NCBI GenBank assembly: GCA_035640475.1 | Contig: DASQWC010000008.1 | Location: 1 to 43,886 of the forward strand | Origin: DASQWC01 sp035640475 | GTDB lineage: Bacteria; Actinomycetota; JAICYB01 | DNA length: 43,886 nt | Direction: 5' to 3' | Shown: positions 16,442 to 24,076 of the stretch, one piece after another | Layout: every line of letters begins with the position of its first letter | How positions within the stretch are numbered: position 1 is the stretch's first letter | Translations under genes and position numbers: made by a program | The notes under the pieces: model-generated | The model's database searches: none | Told to the model about the DNA's origin: nothing | What the model saw: the letters and a program-made list of their open reading frames with translations, nothing else

Positions 16442-17237
16442 TTGGTTCGAATGCGGCAAGCCGTTGGCCGGCATCTGCGTCGTGTGCGGGCAAGAGGATC
16501 GTGGGTACCTCGTCCATGAACTGCGCAATGCGCTTACTCGTCTCGATGGCCTTCTCGCGGAAGAACAGGCCGAGACCGATCAAGCGACCGGCTTCAACAT
16601 CTTCGAGGAACCAGTCCTGGCGGAGCATGTGGTCGGCACCGAAGAAGAGGGCCGGGCCCTTCGTCTGCACGATCGTTCCAACCTGAGCAACTGAGTGACC
16701 GGGAATCGGCACGAGCCTCACGTCACCCTTGTCCGTCAGCGTCTTGCTTTCCGGGAAGGGGCCGAACGGCTCCGGGTCCAGACCAAACAGGGTCGGGTCA
16801 AATGTGTGGGGCCACAGTTTCGGCTGATACCGCATGCGTCCCTGGAATGTCGACGCGAACTCGAACTCGCGGCGGTGGACGAGCACCTCCGCGTTGGGGA
16901 AGTGACCGACGCCGCCGACGTGATCCCAATCGAGGTGGCTCACAACGACGAGCCGGACGTCGGCCGGATCGAGCCCTTTGGCCCGCATCTGGGGACCGAC
17001 CTCGTCTTCGGGTTCGGCGATCGGCGTCGGCACGAAGCGGCGCGCGATCCGCGGCGTGCGCGCACGGCTCGTCATGCCTGTGTCGATCGCGATGTGCCCG
17101 TCCGGATGCTCGAGGATGTAGCAGTACGCGGGAAATTCATAGCGATCGGCCTTCCGGAAGAGCGACGACCAGCTCTGGCCGCGCATGAACGTCTTGTTCC
17201 CGATGAGACGGCCGGTCTGAATGACGTGAACGCGCAT
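16431..17237 (-). CDS. Metallo-beta-lactamase-fold hydrolase (lactonase-like)
   Basis: A 268-residue MBL-fold enzyme. The metal-binding set is complete: HLDWDH at 101-106, His181 in PIPGHS, Asp202 in FFGADH and His252 in LLPAHD. The overall layout resembles N-acyl-homoserine-lactone lactonases, which open lactone rings, but other esters are possible. The open frame extends upstream through the divergent TetR gene; I set the start at ATG 17237, where GGGAGG lies four bases before it and the fold begins. The short divergent space with repeats shared with tetR at 17304 suggests direct control by that repressor. Confidence 0.88.
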   Translation of the reverse strand: MRVHVIQTGRLIGNKTFMRGQSWSSLFRKADRYEFPAYCYILEHPDGHIAIDTGMTSRARTPRIARRFVPTPIAEPEDEVGPQMRAKGLDPADVRLVVVSHLDWDHVGGVGHFPNAEVLVHRREFEFASTFQGRMRYQPKLWPHTFDPTLFGLDPEPFGPFPESKTLTDKGDVRLVPIPGHSVAQVGTIVQTKGPALFFGADHMLRQDWFLEDVEAGRLIGLGLFFREKAIETSKRIAQFMDEVPTILLPAHDADAGQRLAAFEPIKI

Positions 17238-17262
17238 CGTGCCTCCCGGACTTGAAGGATAA

Positions 17263-17299
17263 CGATACGCTGTAACGTAACACCGTAGCGATATACTGT
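17263..17299. promoter_or_regulatory. Divergent promoter/operator between MBL hydrolase and TetR genes
   Basis: The space holds a direct repeat CGATAnnCTGT (17263-17273 and 17289-17299) and an imperfect palindrome TGTAACGTAACA (17271-17282). A -10 box TATACT (17292-17297) lies six bases before the tetR ATG at 17304, without a Shine-Dalgarno sequence, suggesting a leaderless transcript. TetR binding here would control both genes; which repeat is the operator is not clear. Confidence 0.5.
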
Positions 17300-17303
17300 C
17301 AAG

Positions 17304-17921
17304 ATGGGCAGGCCACGAGAACACGGCGCGGACACACGAGCGGCCCTTCTCGAATGCGCCGAGGAGCTGATCGAGACCGGAGGTGTCGACGCCTTGTCGG
17401 TCAGAGCCGTCGCCGAGGCGGCCGGAACGACGACGCGTGCCGTGTACAGCGTGTTCGGATCGAAGGATGGTTTGGTCGTCGCCGTTGCCCAGCAGGCGTT
17501 CGTCTATCTCGCCCGAGGCGTCAAGCGCGCACGTGAGACATCCGACCCGGCATCCGATCTCGTCGAGCTGGGAACCAAGATGTACAGACGTTTTGTCCGC
17601 GAACACCCGGCGGTGTTTCGTTTGGCTTTCCAGCGCATCGCGCCCGAGCTCCCGCTGGGTCCTGAGTTCTTCGAGGCGAGGGCTGCGACCTGGCAACTTC
17701 TCGAAACGAGGGTTGCTCGCTTACACGACGCCGGACTGCTCGGCGGGCGCTCCGTGACGGAAGCCGCGGTCGAGTTCAACGCCCTCTGTGAAGGTCTGGC
17801 CAACGCCGAACTGCGCGGCGGGACGATGATCCAAGGGGATCAGGAGCGCATATGGCGTTCCGCATTCACCGCACTTGTCGCAGGGTTTCGGCCTACGCGC
17901 TCTTCCGAATCACGTCGATGA
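17304..17921 (+). CDS. TetR-family transcriptional regulator
   Basis: A 205-residue TetR protein. The N-terminal HTH is clear (ALLECAEELIETGGVDALSV, then VAEAAGTTTRAVYSVFGSKDGL, residues about 13-57), followed by an all-helical ligand domain with a TetR_C/WHG-like pattern (YRRFVREHPAVFRLAFQRIAP). It is divergent from the MBL-fold hydrolase by 66 bases, so it probably represses that gene and itself and may sense the hydrolase's substrate. The ATG lacks a Shine-Dalgarno sequence. Its end overlaps the convergent small gene at 17893 by 29 bases. Confidence 0.92.
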   Translation: MGRPREHGADTRAALLECAEELIETGGVDALSVRAVAEAAGTTTRAVYSVFGSKDGLVVAVAQQAFVYLARGVKRARETSDPASDLVELGTKMYRRFVREHPAVFRLAFQRIAPELPLGPEFFEARAATWQLLETRVARLHDAGLLGGRSVTEAAVEFNALCEGLANAELRGGTMIQGDQERIWRSAFTALVAGFRPTRSSESRR

Positions 17922-18171
17922 GCTCCCACTTGCCCATTCGCGAACGACCCGCGATGTTCATGCGCTTGGCAACCTCGTAAATCTGCTGGCGCGAACGATC
18001 CTCGAGCCGGTGGCCGGGTCGACCACCGCGGCGTCTGGCGGCCGCCGCCTGCTGACCAAGACTGCGTCGGGTCGATTTCGGAAGATGGGCAATCGTTCGC
18101 TTGCGTTTCGCTCCGGCGATCGCCCGCTTGATGTTGCGCTTCGCCGCGCCGCGTTGCTTCGTCGTTGCCAT
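17893..18171 (-). CDS. Small basic protein with Rho_N/SAP-like C-terminal helix pair
   Basis: A 92-residue, strongly basic protein. The first 55 residues are rich in Lys, Arg and Ala and probably disordered, as in histone-like nucleic-acid binders. The last 40 (RQQIYEVAKRMNIAGRSRMG, then KWELIDVIRKS) match the helix-extended-loop-helix of the Rho N-terminal/SAP superfamily. The start is well supported by GAAGGAGG upstream of ATG 18171. It lies 57 bases after the LigD polymerase-domain gene on the same strand, so a role in DNA end-joining or DNA binding is plausible but inferred. It overlaps the convergent tetR gene by 29 bases. Confidence 0.8.
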   Translation of the reverse strand: MATTKQRGAAKRNIKRAIAGAKRKRTIAHLPKSTRRSLGQQAAAARRRGGRPGHRLEDRSRQQIYEVAKRMNIAGRSRMGKWELIDVIRKSA

Positions 18172-18228
18172 GATTCGCCTCCTTCGGCTGCTTGAAGGCG
18201 AGTACCCGGAATGGACGAGCGCGCAACG

Positions 18229-19131
18229 TCATCCCGAGCCAGCCTTCTCGAGCTTCTTCGCAGCCGGGCCGAGCGATTTTGCCCGCCGGCGCATGCCCTT
18301 CCACGTTTCGGACTGAGCTTCGGCACGCTCGGGAAGGTCGCGCAGCGCGAAGCTCGTCGGCGTGAGACCTGCATCGTCCAGCGCTTCCCAAGCGATGGGC
18401 GTCGCGACGGGTGCGCCGTCCTTCGCTCGCAGCGAGAACGGCGCGACGGCGTGCTGTCCGGGCGCGTTCCGCCCGACGTCGACGTAGATCCGGTCGCCGC
18501 GCTCCTGCTTGTGGAACTCGGTCGTGAGCTCCTTCGGATACCGGCTCGTGAGCACGTGAGCCACAGCGTTCGTGAACTCACCGACATCCTCGACGGTTGC
18601 CGCACCGTCCAGCGGCACCCAGATGTGAAGACCGCGAGATCCGCTCGTCATGACGAACGCGCTGAGGCCGAGCTCGTCGAGAAGATCGCGCAACCAGCCT
18701 GCCGCCTGCTTTACGAGGCCGAAGTCTTCGGTCGACGGGTCGAGATCGAACACCATGCGATCGGGATGCCAGAGGTCGCCCGTCCGAACGGGAAGCACGT
18801 GGTACTCGATGCAGTTGTGGTTGGCGATGTAGAGCAACGCCTCGAGGTTGTCGACGACCGGCATCATCGTCGTCCTCTTCGCTGTCTTCATCGCGGCGCG
18901 TCCGATGAACTCGGGGAAGTAGTCCGGGGCGTTCTTGTGGAAAAAGCGTTCGCCGTCGATTCCCTGGTTGAAGCGGAGCATCGCCAGGGGGTGATCCCGT
19001 AGGTACGGAAGCATCACATTCGCGACCGAGGCGTAGTACTCGATGACGTCGGACTTCGTGTAGCCGTCGCGGGGAAACAGGACTTTGTCTGGATGCGTAA
19101 TGCGTACGGGAAGCCGGGTCTCCTCCGTCAC
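18229..19131 (-). CDS. Stand-alone LigD-type polymerase/primase domain protein
   Basis: A 300-residue protein covering just the LigD polymerase domain (PolDom, archaeo-eukaryotic primase fold). It begins with ITHPDKVLFPRDGYTK. The metal-binding pair VFDLDPS has Asp129 and Asp131, SGSRGLHIW is at 163-171, and the third acidic residue is Asp218 in RIYVDVG. In multidomain LigD this domain adds nucleotides, preferring ribonucleotides, at breaks during non-homologous end joining. No ligase or nuclease domain is attached, and no ku gene lies in the window. The GTG start is two bases after the hydrolase stop, indicating one operon. The basic C-terminal tail may contact DNA. Confidence 0.92.
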   Translation of the reverse strand: MTEETRLPVRITHPDKVLFPRDGYTKSDVIEYYASVANVMLPYLRDHPLAMLRFNQGIDGERFFHKNAPDYFPEFIGRAAMKTAKRTTMMPVVDNLEALLYIANHNCIEYHVLPVRTGDLWHPDRMVFDLDPSTEDFGLVKQAAGWLRDLLDELGLSAFVMTSGSRGLHIWVPLDGAATVEDVGEFTNAVAHVLTSRYPKELTTEFHKQERGDRIYVDVGRNAPGQHAVAPFSLRAKDGAPVATPIAWEALDDAGLTPTSFALRDLPERAEAQSETWKGMRRRAKSLGPAAKKLEKAGSG

Positions 19132-19133
19132 TT

Positions 19134-19946
19134 TCAGTTCGCGCTTTGAGAAAAGGTCTCCCCGTTCAGGAAGGGCAGGACGGTCGAGACGAGCTCTGGC
19201 GCGAGCGCGACATCGTAGTGCGTGTGGTCGGGCAAGATCGCGAGCCGGTTTTGTGACATGTTCTCGCGCTGCCAGCCGGCGTCACGCACGTTCCCGCCGA
19301 GCAAGTTGTAGAACTCGGCCATGTGCGTGCTCGTGAACATATCGCTGTCGCCGAACACGAGCATCACCGGCATCTTCAGCTTCTTGACGTCTTCACTGTA
19401 GTCGTAGTCCTTCCTCATGAACTCTCCCATCCGATCGAGAAGCTTGGGGAAGTCCTCCGGATGTGGAGCGAGTCTCGTGTACATGTCGTACATCGGGGTT
19501 TCCTTCATGATGTCGGCCGCGGCCGCGGACATCTGCGCCTGCATCGGACGCATCTCCGGGTGAAAGCCATCGGTCGAGAAGCCGGCCGACATGATCACGA
19601 GACGCCGCACGAGATCCGGATGCTGGACGGCCAGCCGGAAGGCGACGCCTCCGCCGAATGAGTAGCCCATGGCGTCGACTCGCTCGTGACCGAGCCGTCG
19701 AACGATCAGTGCCATGTCGTCTGCGATCTCCTCGAGACTGAACGGCCGGTTGCCGAGGTTCGTTCGGCCGTGGCCTTGGAGCTCGACGGCGACGACCTGC
19801 CGCTGCTGGGCAAACTCAGGAAGCCCGGGTGTAAACATCTCGATCGAGCCCATGCCTCCGTGCAACAGAAGAAGCGGCTCCCCTTCCCCGTGAATCTCGT
19901 AGTAGTACTTGACACCGTTCGATTCGATGTAGCCGCTCTCAGCCAT
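19134..19946 (-). CDS. alpha/beta-fold hydrolase
   Basis: A 270-residue hydrolase. It has the LLLLHGGMGS oxyanion region, VELQGHGRT, the nucleophile elbow G-Y-S96-F-G-G and a likely catalytic His in LPDHTHYDV. The substrate is unknown. The open frame runs further upstream, but ATG 19946 has GAGGAG six bases before it and precedes the conserved domain. It is followed two bases later by the LigD polymerase-domain gene, an unusual partner with no obvious biochemical link. The upstream GbsR/MarR-like gene on the same strand, 125 bases away, may regulate it. Confidence 0.88.
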   Translation of the reverse strand: MAESGYIESNGVKYYYEIHGEGEPLLLLHGGMGSIEMFTPGLPEFAQQRQVVAVELQGHGRTNLGNRPFSLEEIADDMALIVRRLGHERVDAMGYSFGGGVAFRLAVQHPDLVRRLVIMSAGFSTDGFHPEMRPMQAQMSAAAADIMKETPMYDMYTRLAPHPEDFPKLLDRMGEFMRKDYDYSEDVKKLKMPVMLVFGDSDMFTSTHMAEFYNLLGGNVRDAGWQRENMSQNRLAILPDHTHYDVALAPELVSTVLPFLNGETFSQSAN

Positions 19947-20071
19947 GTCTTTCTCCTCTCGGTCGCTCTGCGGAGTTTGACCGTCGCGGCCGGGCAAACT
20001 CATCGCTGCGATCGACGCCTGCTTCTCCGATTGAATAACCGCGCGCCGGATCTCGAAACAGGGGCGTAGCC

Positions 20072-20611
20072 TCACGCCCTGCGCTTCGACGCGATGCGCG
20101 GCGGCGGCGGAACGGCGCGGAACGGTGCCGCGGTAATCGACTCTCCTTGAGAGAACGCAGTGATCCCGGCATCGACCGTCGCGAAGAACGTGCGCATCGC
20201 GTCGAGCCGCGCTCGGACGAAGGCCGCCTCGGACTTCGACCGCTTTCCCTCGGCCTTCGCGACGCGACCGGTCTCATCGACCGTCATCAGGATCTGCCTG
20301 ACCATCCAACGAAAGCGCCGCTCGAAGATCTCCTGCATGACGCGCCAAAAGTCTGTCGCCGCTTCGTAGAAGTCCTTGCGGGACCCGGGCATCGATACTC
20401 GCCGGACCAGGTGCCACTCGATCAGCCCGCGGATCGTGGTCGAGATATTGCTCTTCGACTGCTGGAGCTCGGCGGCGATGTCGTCGAGCGACATCGGCCG
20501 GGGCTCGAGATAGAGCAGCGCAAAGATGCGGCCCTGCAGCTGGGAGACGAGGCCCGACGGCGCGGCCCCGGCTCCCACGCCGTCGACAAAGATCGCGGTT
20601 GTCCGGTCCAT
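20072..20611 (-). CDS. GbsR/MarR-family transcriptional regulator
   Basis: A 179-residue winged-helix protein of the GbsR type. It has LQGRIFALLYLEPRPMSLDD, then the recognition helix LQQSKSNISTTIRGLIEWHL and the wing RRVSMPGSRKDFYEA. Members respond to small ligands such as choline in Bacillus, but many actinobacterial ones are uncharacterised. ATG 20611 has AGGAGG five bases upstream. The region in front contains an 18-bp perfect palindrome overlapping a 12-bp one, the obvious operator, shared with the divergent DUF2867 and luciferase-like genes. Confidence 0.88.
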   Translation of the reverse strand: MDRTTAIFVDGVGAGAAPSGLVSQLQGRIFALLYLEPRPMSLDDIAAELQQSKSNISTTIRGLIEWHLVRRVSMPGSRKDFYEAATDFWRVMQEIFERRFRWMVRQILMTVDETGRVAKAEGKRSKSEAAFVRARLDAMRTFFATVDAGITAFSQGESITAAPFRAVPPPPRIASKRRA

Positions 20612-20635
20612 GCCGTCCTCCTATATGATCTGATT

Positions 20636-20659
20636 GTTCAGAATATTCTGAACGTTCAG
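20636..20659. promoter_or_regulatory. Double palindrome operator in front of the GbsR gene
   Basis: GTTCAGAATATTCTGAAC (20636-20653) is a perfect 18-bp palindrome. It overlaps CTGAACGTTCAG (20648-20659), a perfect 12-bp palindrome, through the shared half site CTGAAC. The three half sites suggest cooperative binding of more than one dimer. It sits 24 bases before the gbsR-like ATG and 87 bases before the DUF2867 ATG. Confidence 0.75.
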
Positions 20660-20746
20660 CCTCAACAGCGTCGCTCAATGTTAGACGAAGGAGGGAAGGA
20701 TGCACGGTCTTCTCCGCCGGGCAGTACGCGTGATGCGAGAGGCGCA

Positions 20747-21376
20747 ATGAGGCTGCCGAACGCCGCGCACGAAGCCCATCCGTGGGTGATCTCCCGAATC
20801 GCGCCCGACTTCGAGCTCCTCGACGCATGGGCGCTGCCCGTCGAAGGAGGCCCGGACGACTTTACGTCGTTTCTCGAGACGTTGGGCTCGTTGGATCCGA
20901 CCACGTCGGGATCATTTGCCAGCCGGGCCCTGTTCTGGGTGCGCTTGCGGCTGGGGACGTTGTTCGGCTGGGACGACCCGGCCAAGAGACGCCCGATTCC
21001 CGGACGCACCGAGACGACGCTGCGAGACCGAGTCCCAGAGGAGCTTCTGGACAGCGCCGAAGACTCTGGGATGGTGAACGAGGTGTTGCAACAAGTCGCC
21101 GGCGGATTCCGGCCCTTGTATCGCACCGATCGCGAAGCGGCGGTCGAGATCTCCAACGACACCGTGCACGGCGTCCTGCACCTCGGTTGGGTCGAGCAAG
21201 ACGAAGGGCGTTTTCGCGCACAGATGGGCGTATACGTCAAGGCGCGAGGTGTGTTCGGCGCGATCTACCTCAAACTCATCGAACCGTTCCGGCACTACAT
21301 CGTCTATCCGGCACTCCTGCGACGAATCGACCGAGCGTGGAACGGCCGCCGGCACAGCCCGGTCCGCGGGGAATAG
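20747..21376 (+). CDS. DUF2867 family protein
   Basis: A 209-residue protein that fits DUF2867. It opens MRLPNAAHEAHPWVISRIAP and continues DFELLDAWALPVEGGPDDF, with a central RALFWVRLRLGTLFGWDD and a closing YLKLIEPFRHYIVYPALLRR. DUF2867 belongs to the SRPBCC-like lipid-binding superfold; no reaction is known. ATG 20747 is chosen from the family's usual start. An in-frame ATG at 20678 would add 23 residues without similarity. It is divergent from the GbsR gene and is followed after 30 bases by the luciferase-like gene, probably in one operon under the palindromic operator. Confidence 0.82.
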   Translation: MRLPNAAHEAHPWVISRIAPDFELLDAWALPVEGGPDDFTSFLETLGSLDPTTSGSFASRALFWVRLRLGTLFGWDDPAKRRPIPGRTETTLRDRVPEELLDSAEDSGMVNEVLQQVAGGFRPLYRTDREAAVEISNDTVHGVLHLGWVEQDEGRFRAQMGVYVKARGVFGAIYLKLIEPFRHYIVYPALLRRIDRAWNGRRHSPVRGE

Positions 21377-21406
21377 ACGAGGGATCGCAGGTGTCTTCTC
21401 AAGGAC

Positions 21407-22453
21407 ATGGACTCGACAGCGCGCGCCGTGGAGCTCGGCCTCGACACGTTCGGCGACGTGACGTTCGGCCCGGACGGCGAGCTGCTCCCGCAGCCGGCCG
21501 TCATCCGTGACGTCATCGAGGAAGCCGTCGCTGCGGACCGCCTCGGCATCGACTTCTTCGGCGTCGGCGAGCACCACAGGCCGGACTTCTCCATATCCGC
21601 CCCGGACGTCGTCCTGGCAAGCATCGCCGGACGCACCGAGCGGATCAGGCTCGGTTCGTCCGTCACGGTCCTGAGCTCGGACGATCCGATACGCGTGTAC
21701 GAACGCTTCGCGACACTCGACGCACTGTCCAACGGTCGTGCCGAGGTCATCCTCGGACGCGGATCGTTCACAGAGTCGTTCCCGCTCTTCGGCTACGACC
21801 TCCGCGACTACGACGTCTTGTTCGAGGAGAAGCTCGAGATCTTCGCGAAGCTACTCGATGGAGACCCCGTCACGTGGACCGGCAAGACGCGCGCCTCACT
21901 CAACGAACAGCGTGTGTACCCAACGACTGCCTCGAGACTTCAGACGTGGATCGGCGTGGGCGGCAACCCGCAATCCGTGGTGCGCGCCGCTCGATACGGA
22001 CTCCCACTCGTCGTCGCGATCATCGGCGGCGAGCCGCTGCGCTTCAAGCCCCTCGTGGACCTCTACAGGCAGGCGCTGGAGCAGTTCGGGCATCCAGAGC
22101 TGCCGGTCGCGGCGCACGGACCGGGCCACATCGGCGACAGCGACGAAGCGGCGCGGGACGAGCTCTGGCCCCACTACCGCGTGATGATCAACCGGATCGG
22201 ACGGGAGCGCGGCTGGCCTCCGACGACGCGCGAGCACTTCGATGCAGCCGCAGGACCGAACGGTGCCCTGATGGTTGGGTCGCCCGACACCGTTGCCGAG
22301 AAGATCGTCCGTTCGGTATCGGGACTCGGGCTCTCGCGATTCAGCATGAAGTACAGCGCGGGGACGCTTCCGCACTCCGCGATGATGAGGAGCATCGAGC
22401 TCTACGGGACAAAGGTCGCGCCGCTCGTCCGCGAACACTTCGCGCGTCGCTAA
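21407..22453 (+). CDS. Luciferase-like (LLM class) flavin-dependent oxidoreductase
   Basis: A 348-residue TIM-barrel enzyme of the bacterial luciferase family. Typical elements are EEAVAADRLGIDFFGVGEHH near residue 45-63, RLGSSVTVLSSDDPIRVYER, LDALSNGRAEVILGRGSF and the late GSPDTVAEKIV. Such proteins use FMNH2 or F420 to oxidise or reduce diverse substrates. The EHH and RGSF pattern is that of the LLM subgroup near alkanal monooxygenases. AAGG lies just before ATG 21407. It follows DUF2867 on the same strand, and its stop overlaps the convergent VOC gene by four bases. Confidence 0.9.
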   Translation: MDSTARAVELGLDTFGDVTFGPDGELLPQPAVIRDVIEEAVAADRLGIDFFGVGEHHRPDFSISAPDVVLASIAGRTERIRLGSSVTVLSSDDPIRVYERFATLDALSNGRAEVILGRGSFTESFPLFGYDLRDYDVLFEEKLEIFAKLLDGDPVTWTGKTRASLNEQRVYPTTASRLQTWIGVGGNPQSVVRAARYGLPLVVAIIGGEPLRFKPLVDLYRQALEQFGHPELPVAAHGPGHIGDSDEAARDELWPHYRVMINRIGRERGWPPTTREHFDAAAGPNGALMVGSPDTVAEKIVRSVSGLGLSRFSMKYSAGTLPHSAMMRSIELYGTKVAPLVREHFARR

Positions 22454-22878
22454 GAGCCGTCCGAGCTCTCCTCCGGTTCGAAGCAAACGGCTTCGAGCAT
22501 GAATCCGTGCGGGTCGAGCCAGAACGTCGCGTAGTGCCGGCCGTACTCGGGAAACTCGCGCGGCGCGTGAAGGATCTCGGCATCGTGAGCCCGAGCCCAT
22601 TCATGTGCCTCCCTGACGATCGAGCGGCTGGAGACCATGAACGAGATGTGCTGCAGTCCGGTCCGGTGGCGTGAGTACGCGTCCGGCTCGAGTGCCTGGT
22701 AGAAGATCAGTTGGGAGCCGAGTGCGCCGTCCGGGCCGATGATGAACGAGCCGTCCGGCGCCGTCTCGAACCATTGCTTCAGACCGAGGACGGGCATCAG
22801 CTCGTCGTAGTAGCGCTTGGCCGCAGCCAGGTCCGGGACGCCGACGCCGATGTGATCGATGAATGCGGTCCGCGCCAA
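22450..22878 (-). CDS. VOC (glyoxalase/dioxygenase-fold) protein
   Basis: A 142-residue single VOC domain. It begins FIDHIGVGVPDLAAAKRYYD with a metal-ligand His and closes YYATFWLDPHGFMLEAVCFE-like (RHYATFWLDPHGFMLEAV), with the conserved Glu ligand. The start is TTG at 22878, supported by AAGGAGG six bases upstream and by the conserved start of the fold; there is no better start in frame. The substrate is unknown. It is 29 bases downstream-side of the EstB-like gene's end in position, and both lie on the minus strand with the esterase read separately after it. Confidence 0.87.
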   Translation of the reverse strand: MARTAFIDHIGVGVPDLAAAKRYYDELMPVLGLKQWFETAPDGSFIIGPDGALGSQLIFYQALEPDAYSRHRTGLQHISFMVSSRSIVREAHEWARAHDAEILHAPREFPEYGRHYATFWLDPHGFMLEAVCFEPEESSDGS

Positions 22879-22907
22879 CGTCTACCTCCTTAGGCTCCGC
22901 TCGATCA

Positions 22908-24065
22908 TCACAAGCAGCCGTAGAGCGCCTCGATGAGCGCGCGATTGCGTGAATTCTGCCAGCGGGGCTTGACGGCGTTCATGACGTAGCCGAACGAGAG
23001 GCGAAGGTTCGGATCGGCAAAGCCCAGCGCTCCCCCGGTTCCGAAATGTCCGAAACTTTCCGGATTCGGGCCGAACGGCCGGTTCGGACGCGTGGGCTGG
23101 AAGCCGAGACCGAACGTCACCTCGCGATCCAGGAACGGACACCACCCCTCGGACTGCGGCTTCGTGGCCTCTGCGAGAAGATCGCCGTCGAGCACGGTGA
23201 CTCCGTCGAGGGAGCCTCCCATCGCGAGGGCGGAATACAGCCGAGCAATGCCGCGAGCGGTTGCGTGAAGGTTCGTCGAGGGCACCTGTGCTTCGCGCCA
23301 CGCCCTCGTGTTCACGACACCGAGGCTCGAGAAACCGGGCGGGTTCGTGTACGCAAGTGCGAGCATCGTCTGCTCGAGGGAACCGGCGAGAGCGGCCCAG
23401 TCGTGGGGTGGCGTCGCGTCAGACTGCCAGACGACGTCGGCGCAACGCGCTTGCTGCTCAGGACTCAAACCCCATGCCAAGTCTGCTTCGAGGGGGCCCG
23501 CGATCTCGTCCCGGAGCCACGTACCCGGCAGCCGTCCCGTGACGCGTCGCGCGAGCTCGCCCGCGAGGTATCCGTATGTATTGACGTGATAGCCGTGCCT
23601 CGTGCCCGGCTCCCACCACGGTTCGGTCTCCGCGATCGCTTCGCACATCATCTGCCAATCAGAGAGGGCCTCGTTGGTGAGCGATCGGCGGATCGCCGGG
23701 ACGCCGCCACGATGACAGAGCAGGTCCCGCACGGTAGCGCCTCGTTGGGCGGCGACAAGCTCCGGCCACCACCTCGCCGCCGAGGCGTCGAGATGGAGCG
23801 ATCCGGCCGCAACGCATTGCAACGCCGCCAGAGCGACGATCGGCTTGCCGACGGAGTACGCGTTGACGAGTGTGTCCTCCCGCCACGGGCGCGAGTGCTG
23901 CGCGTCCGCCCATCCGCCCCAGATGTCGACAACGGCGCGACCATCGATCTCGACGGCGCACGCGGCGCCGATCTCGCCGTCGTCGAAGTTCTCCGCGAAC
24001 GCTTCGCGGACGGCATCGAACGCACCATCGCAGAATCCGCCGACTTGAGCTGCTGACATCTCCAT
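22908..24065 (-). CDS. Class C beta-lactamase-fold serine hydrolase (EstB-like esterase)
   Basis: A 385-residue protein of the beta-lactamase/penicillin-binding superfamily, family VIII esterase type. The catalytic S-x-x-K is Ser71-Val-Gly-Lys74, and the Tyr of the second motif is Tyr160 in YHVN. HFGTGGALG near the C-terminus matches the third motif region. No signal peptide is present, so a cytoplasmic esterase is more likely than a periplasmic beta-lactamase. The start is ATG 24065, or ATG 24059 two codons later, which has GGAG directly before it. It ends 29 bases before the TTG start of the VOC gene, which follows it on the same strand. Only 11 bases separate it from the divergent APH gene. 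Confidence 0.9.
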   Translation of the reverse strand: MEMSAAQVGGFCDGAFDAVREAFAENFDDGEIGAACAVEIDGRAVVDIWGGWADAQHSRPWREDTLVNAYSVGKPIVALAALQCVAAGSLHLDASAARWWPELVAAQRGATVRDLLCHRGGVPAIRRSLTNEALSDWQMMCEAIAETEPWWEPGTRHGYHVNTYGYLAGELARRVTGRLPGTWLRDEIAGPLEADLAWGLSPEQQARCADVVWQSDATPPHDWAALAGSLEQTMLALAYTNPPGFSSLGVVNTRAWREAQVPSTNLHATARGIARLYSALAMGGSLDGVTVLDGDLLAEATKPQSEGWCPFLDREVTFGLGFQPTRPNRPFGPNPESFGHFGTGGALGFADPNLRLSFGYVMNAVKPRWQNSRNRALIEALYGCL

Positions 24066-24070
24066 ATCAT
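24065..24070 (+). promoter_or_regulatory. Putative -10 box for the APH-fold kinase
   Basis: TATCAT is followed by six bases and then ATG at 24077, with no Shine-Dalgarno sequence. The box touches the start codon of the divergent esterase gene, so its upstream promoter elements lie inside esterase coding sequence. Confidence 0.45.
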
Positions 24071-24076
24071 CCGACG

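Noticed and set aside
17238..17696. Upstream extension of the MBL hydrolase frame
   Set aside because: It runs antisense through tetR; the ATG at 17237 has a good ribosome site and begins the fold.
22908..24065. Classical periplasmic beta-lactamase (antibiotic resistance)
   Set aside because: The fold is right, but there is no signal peptide and the motif spacing is that of family VIII esterases.
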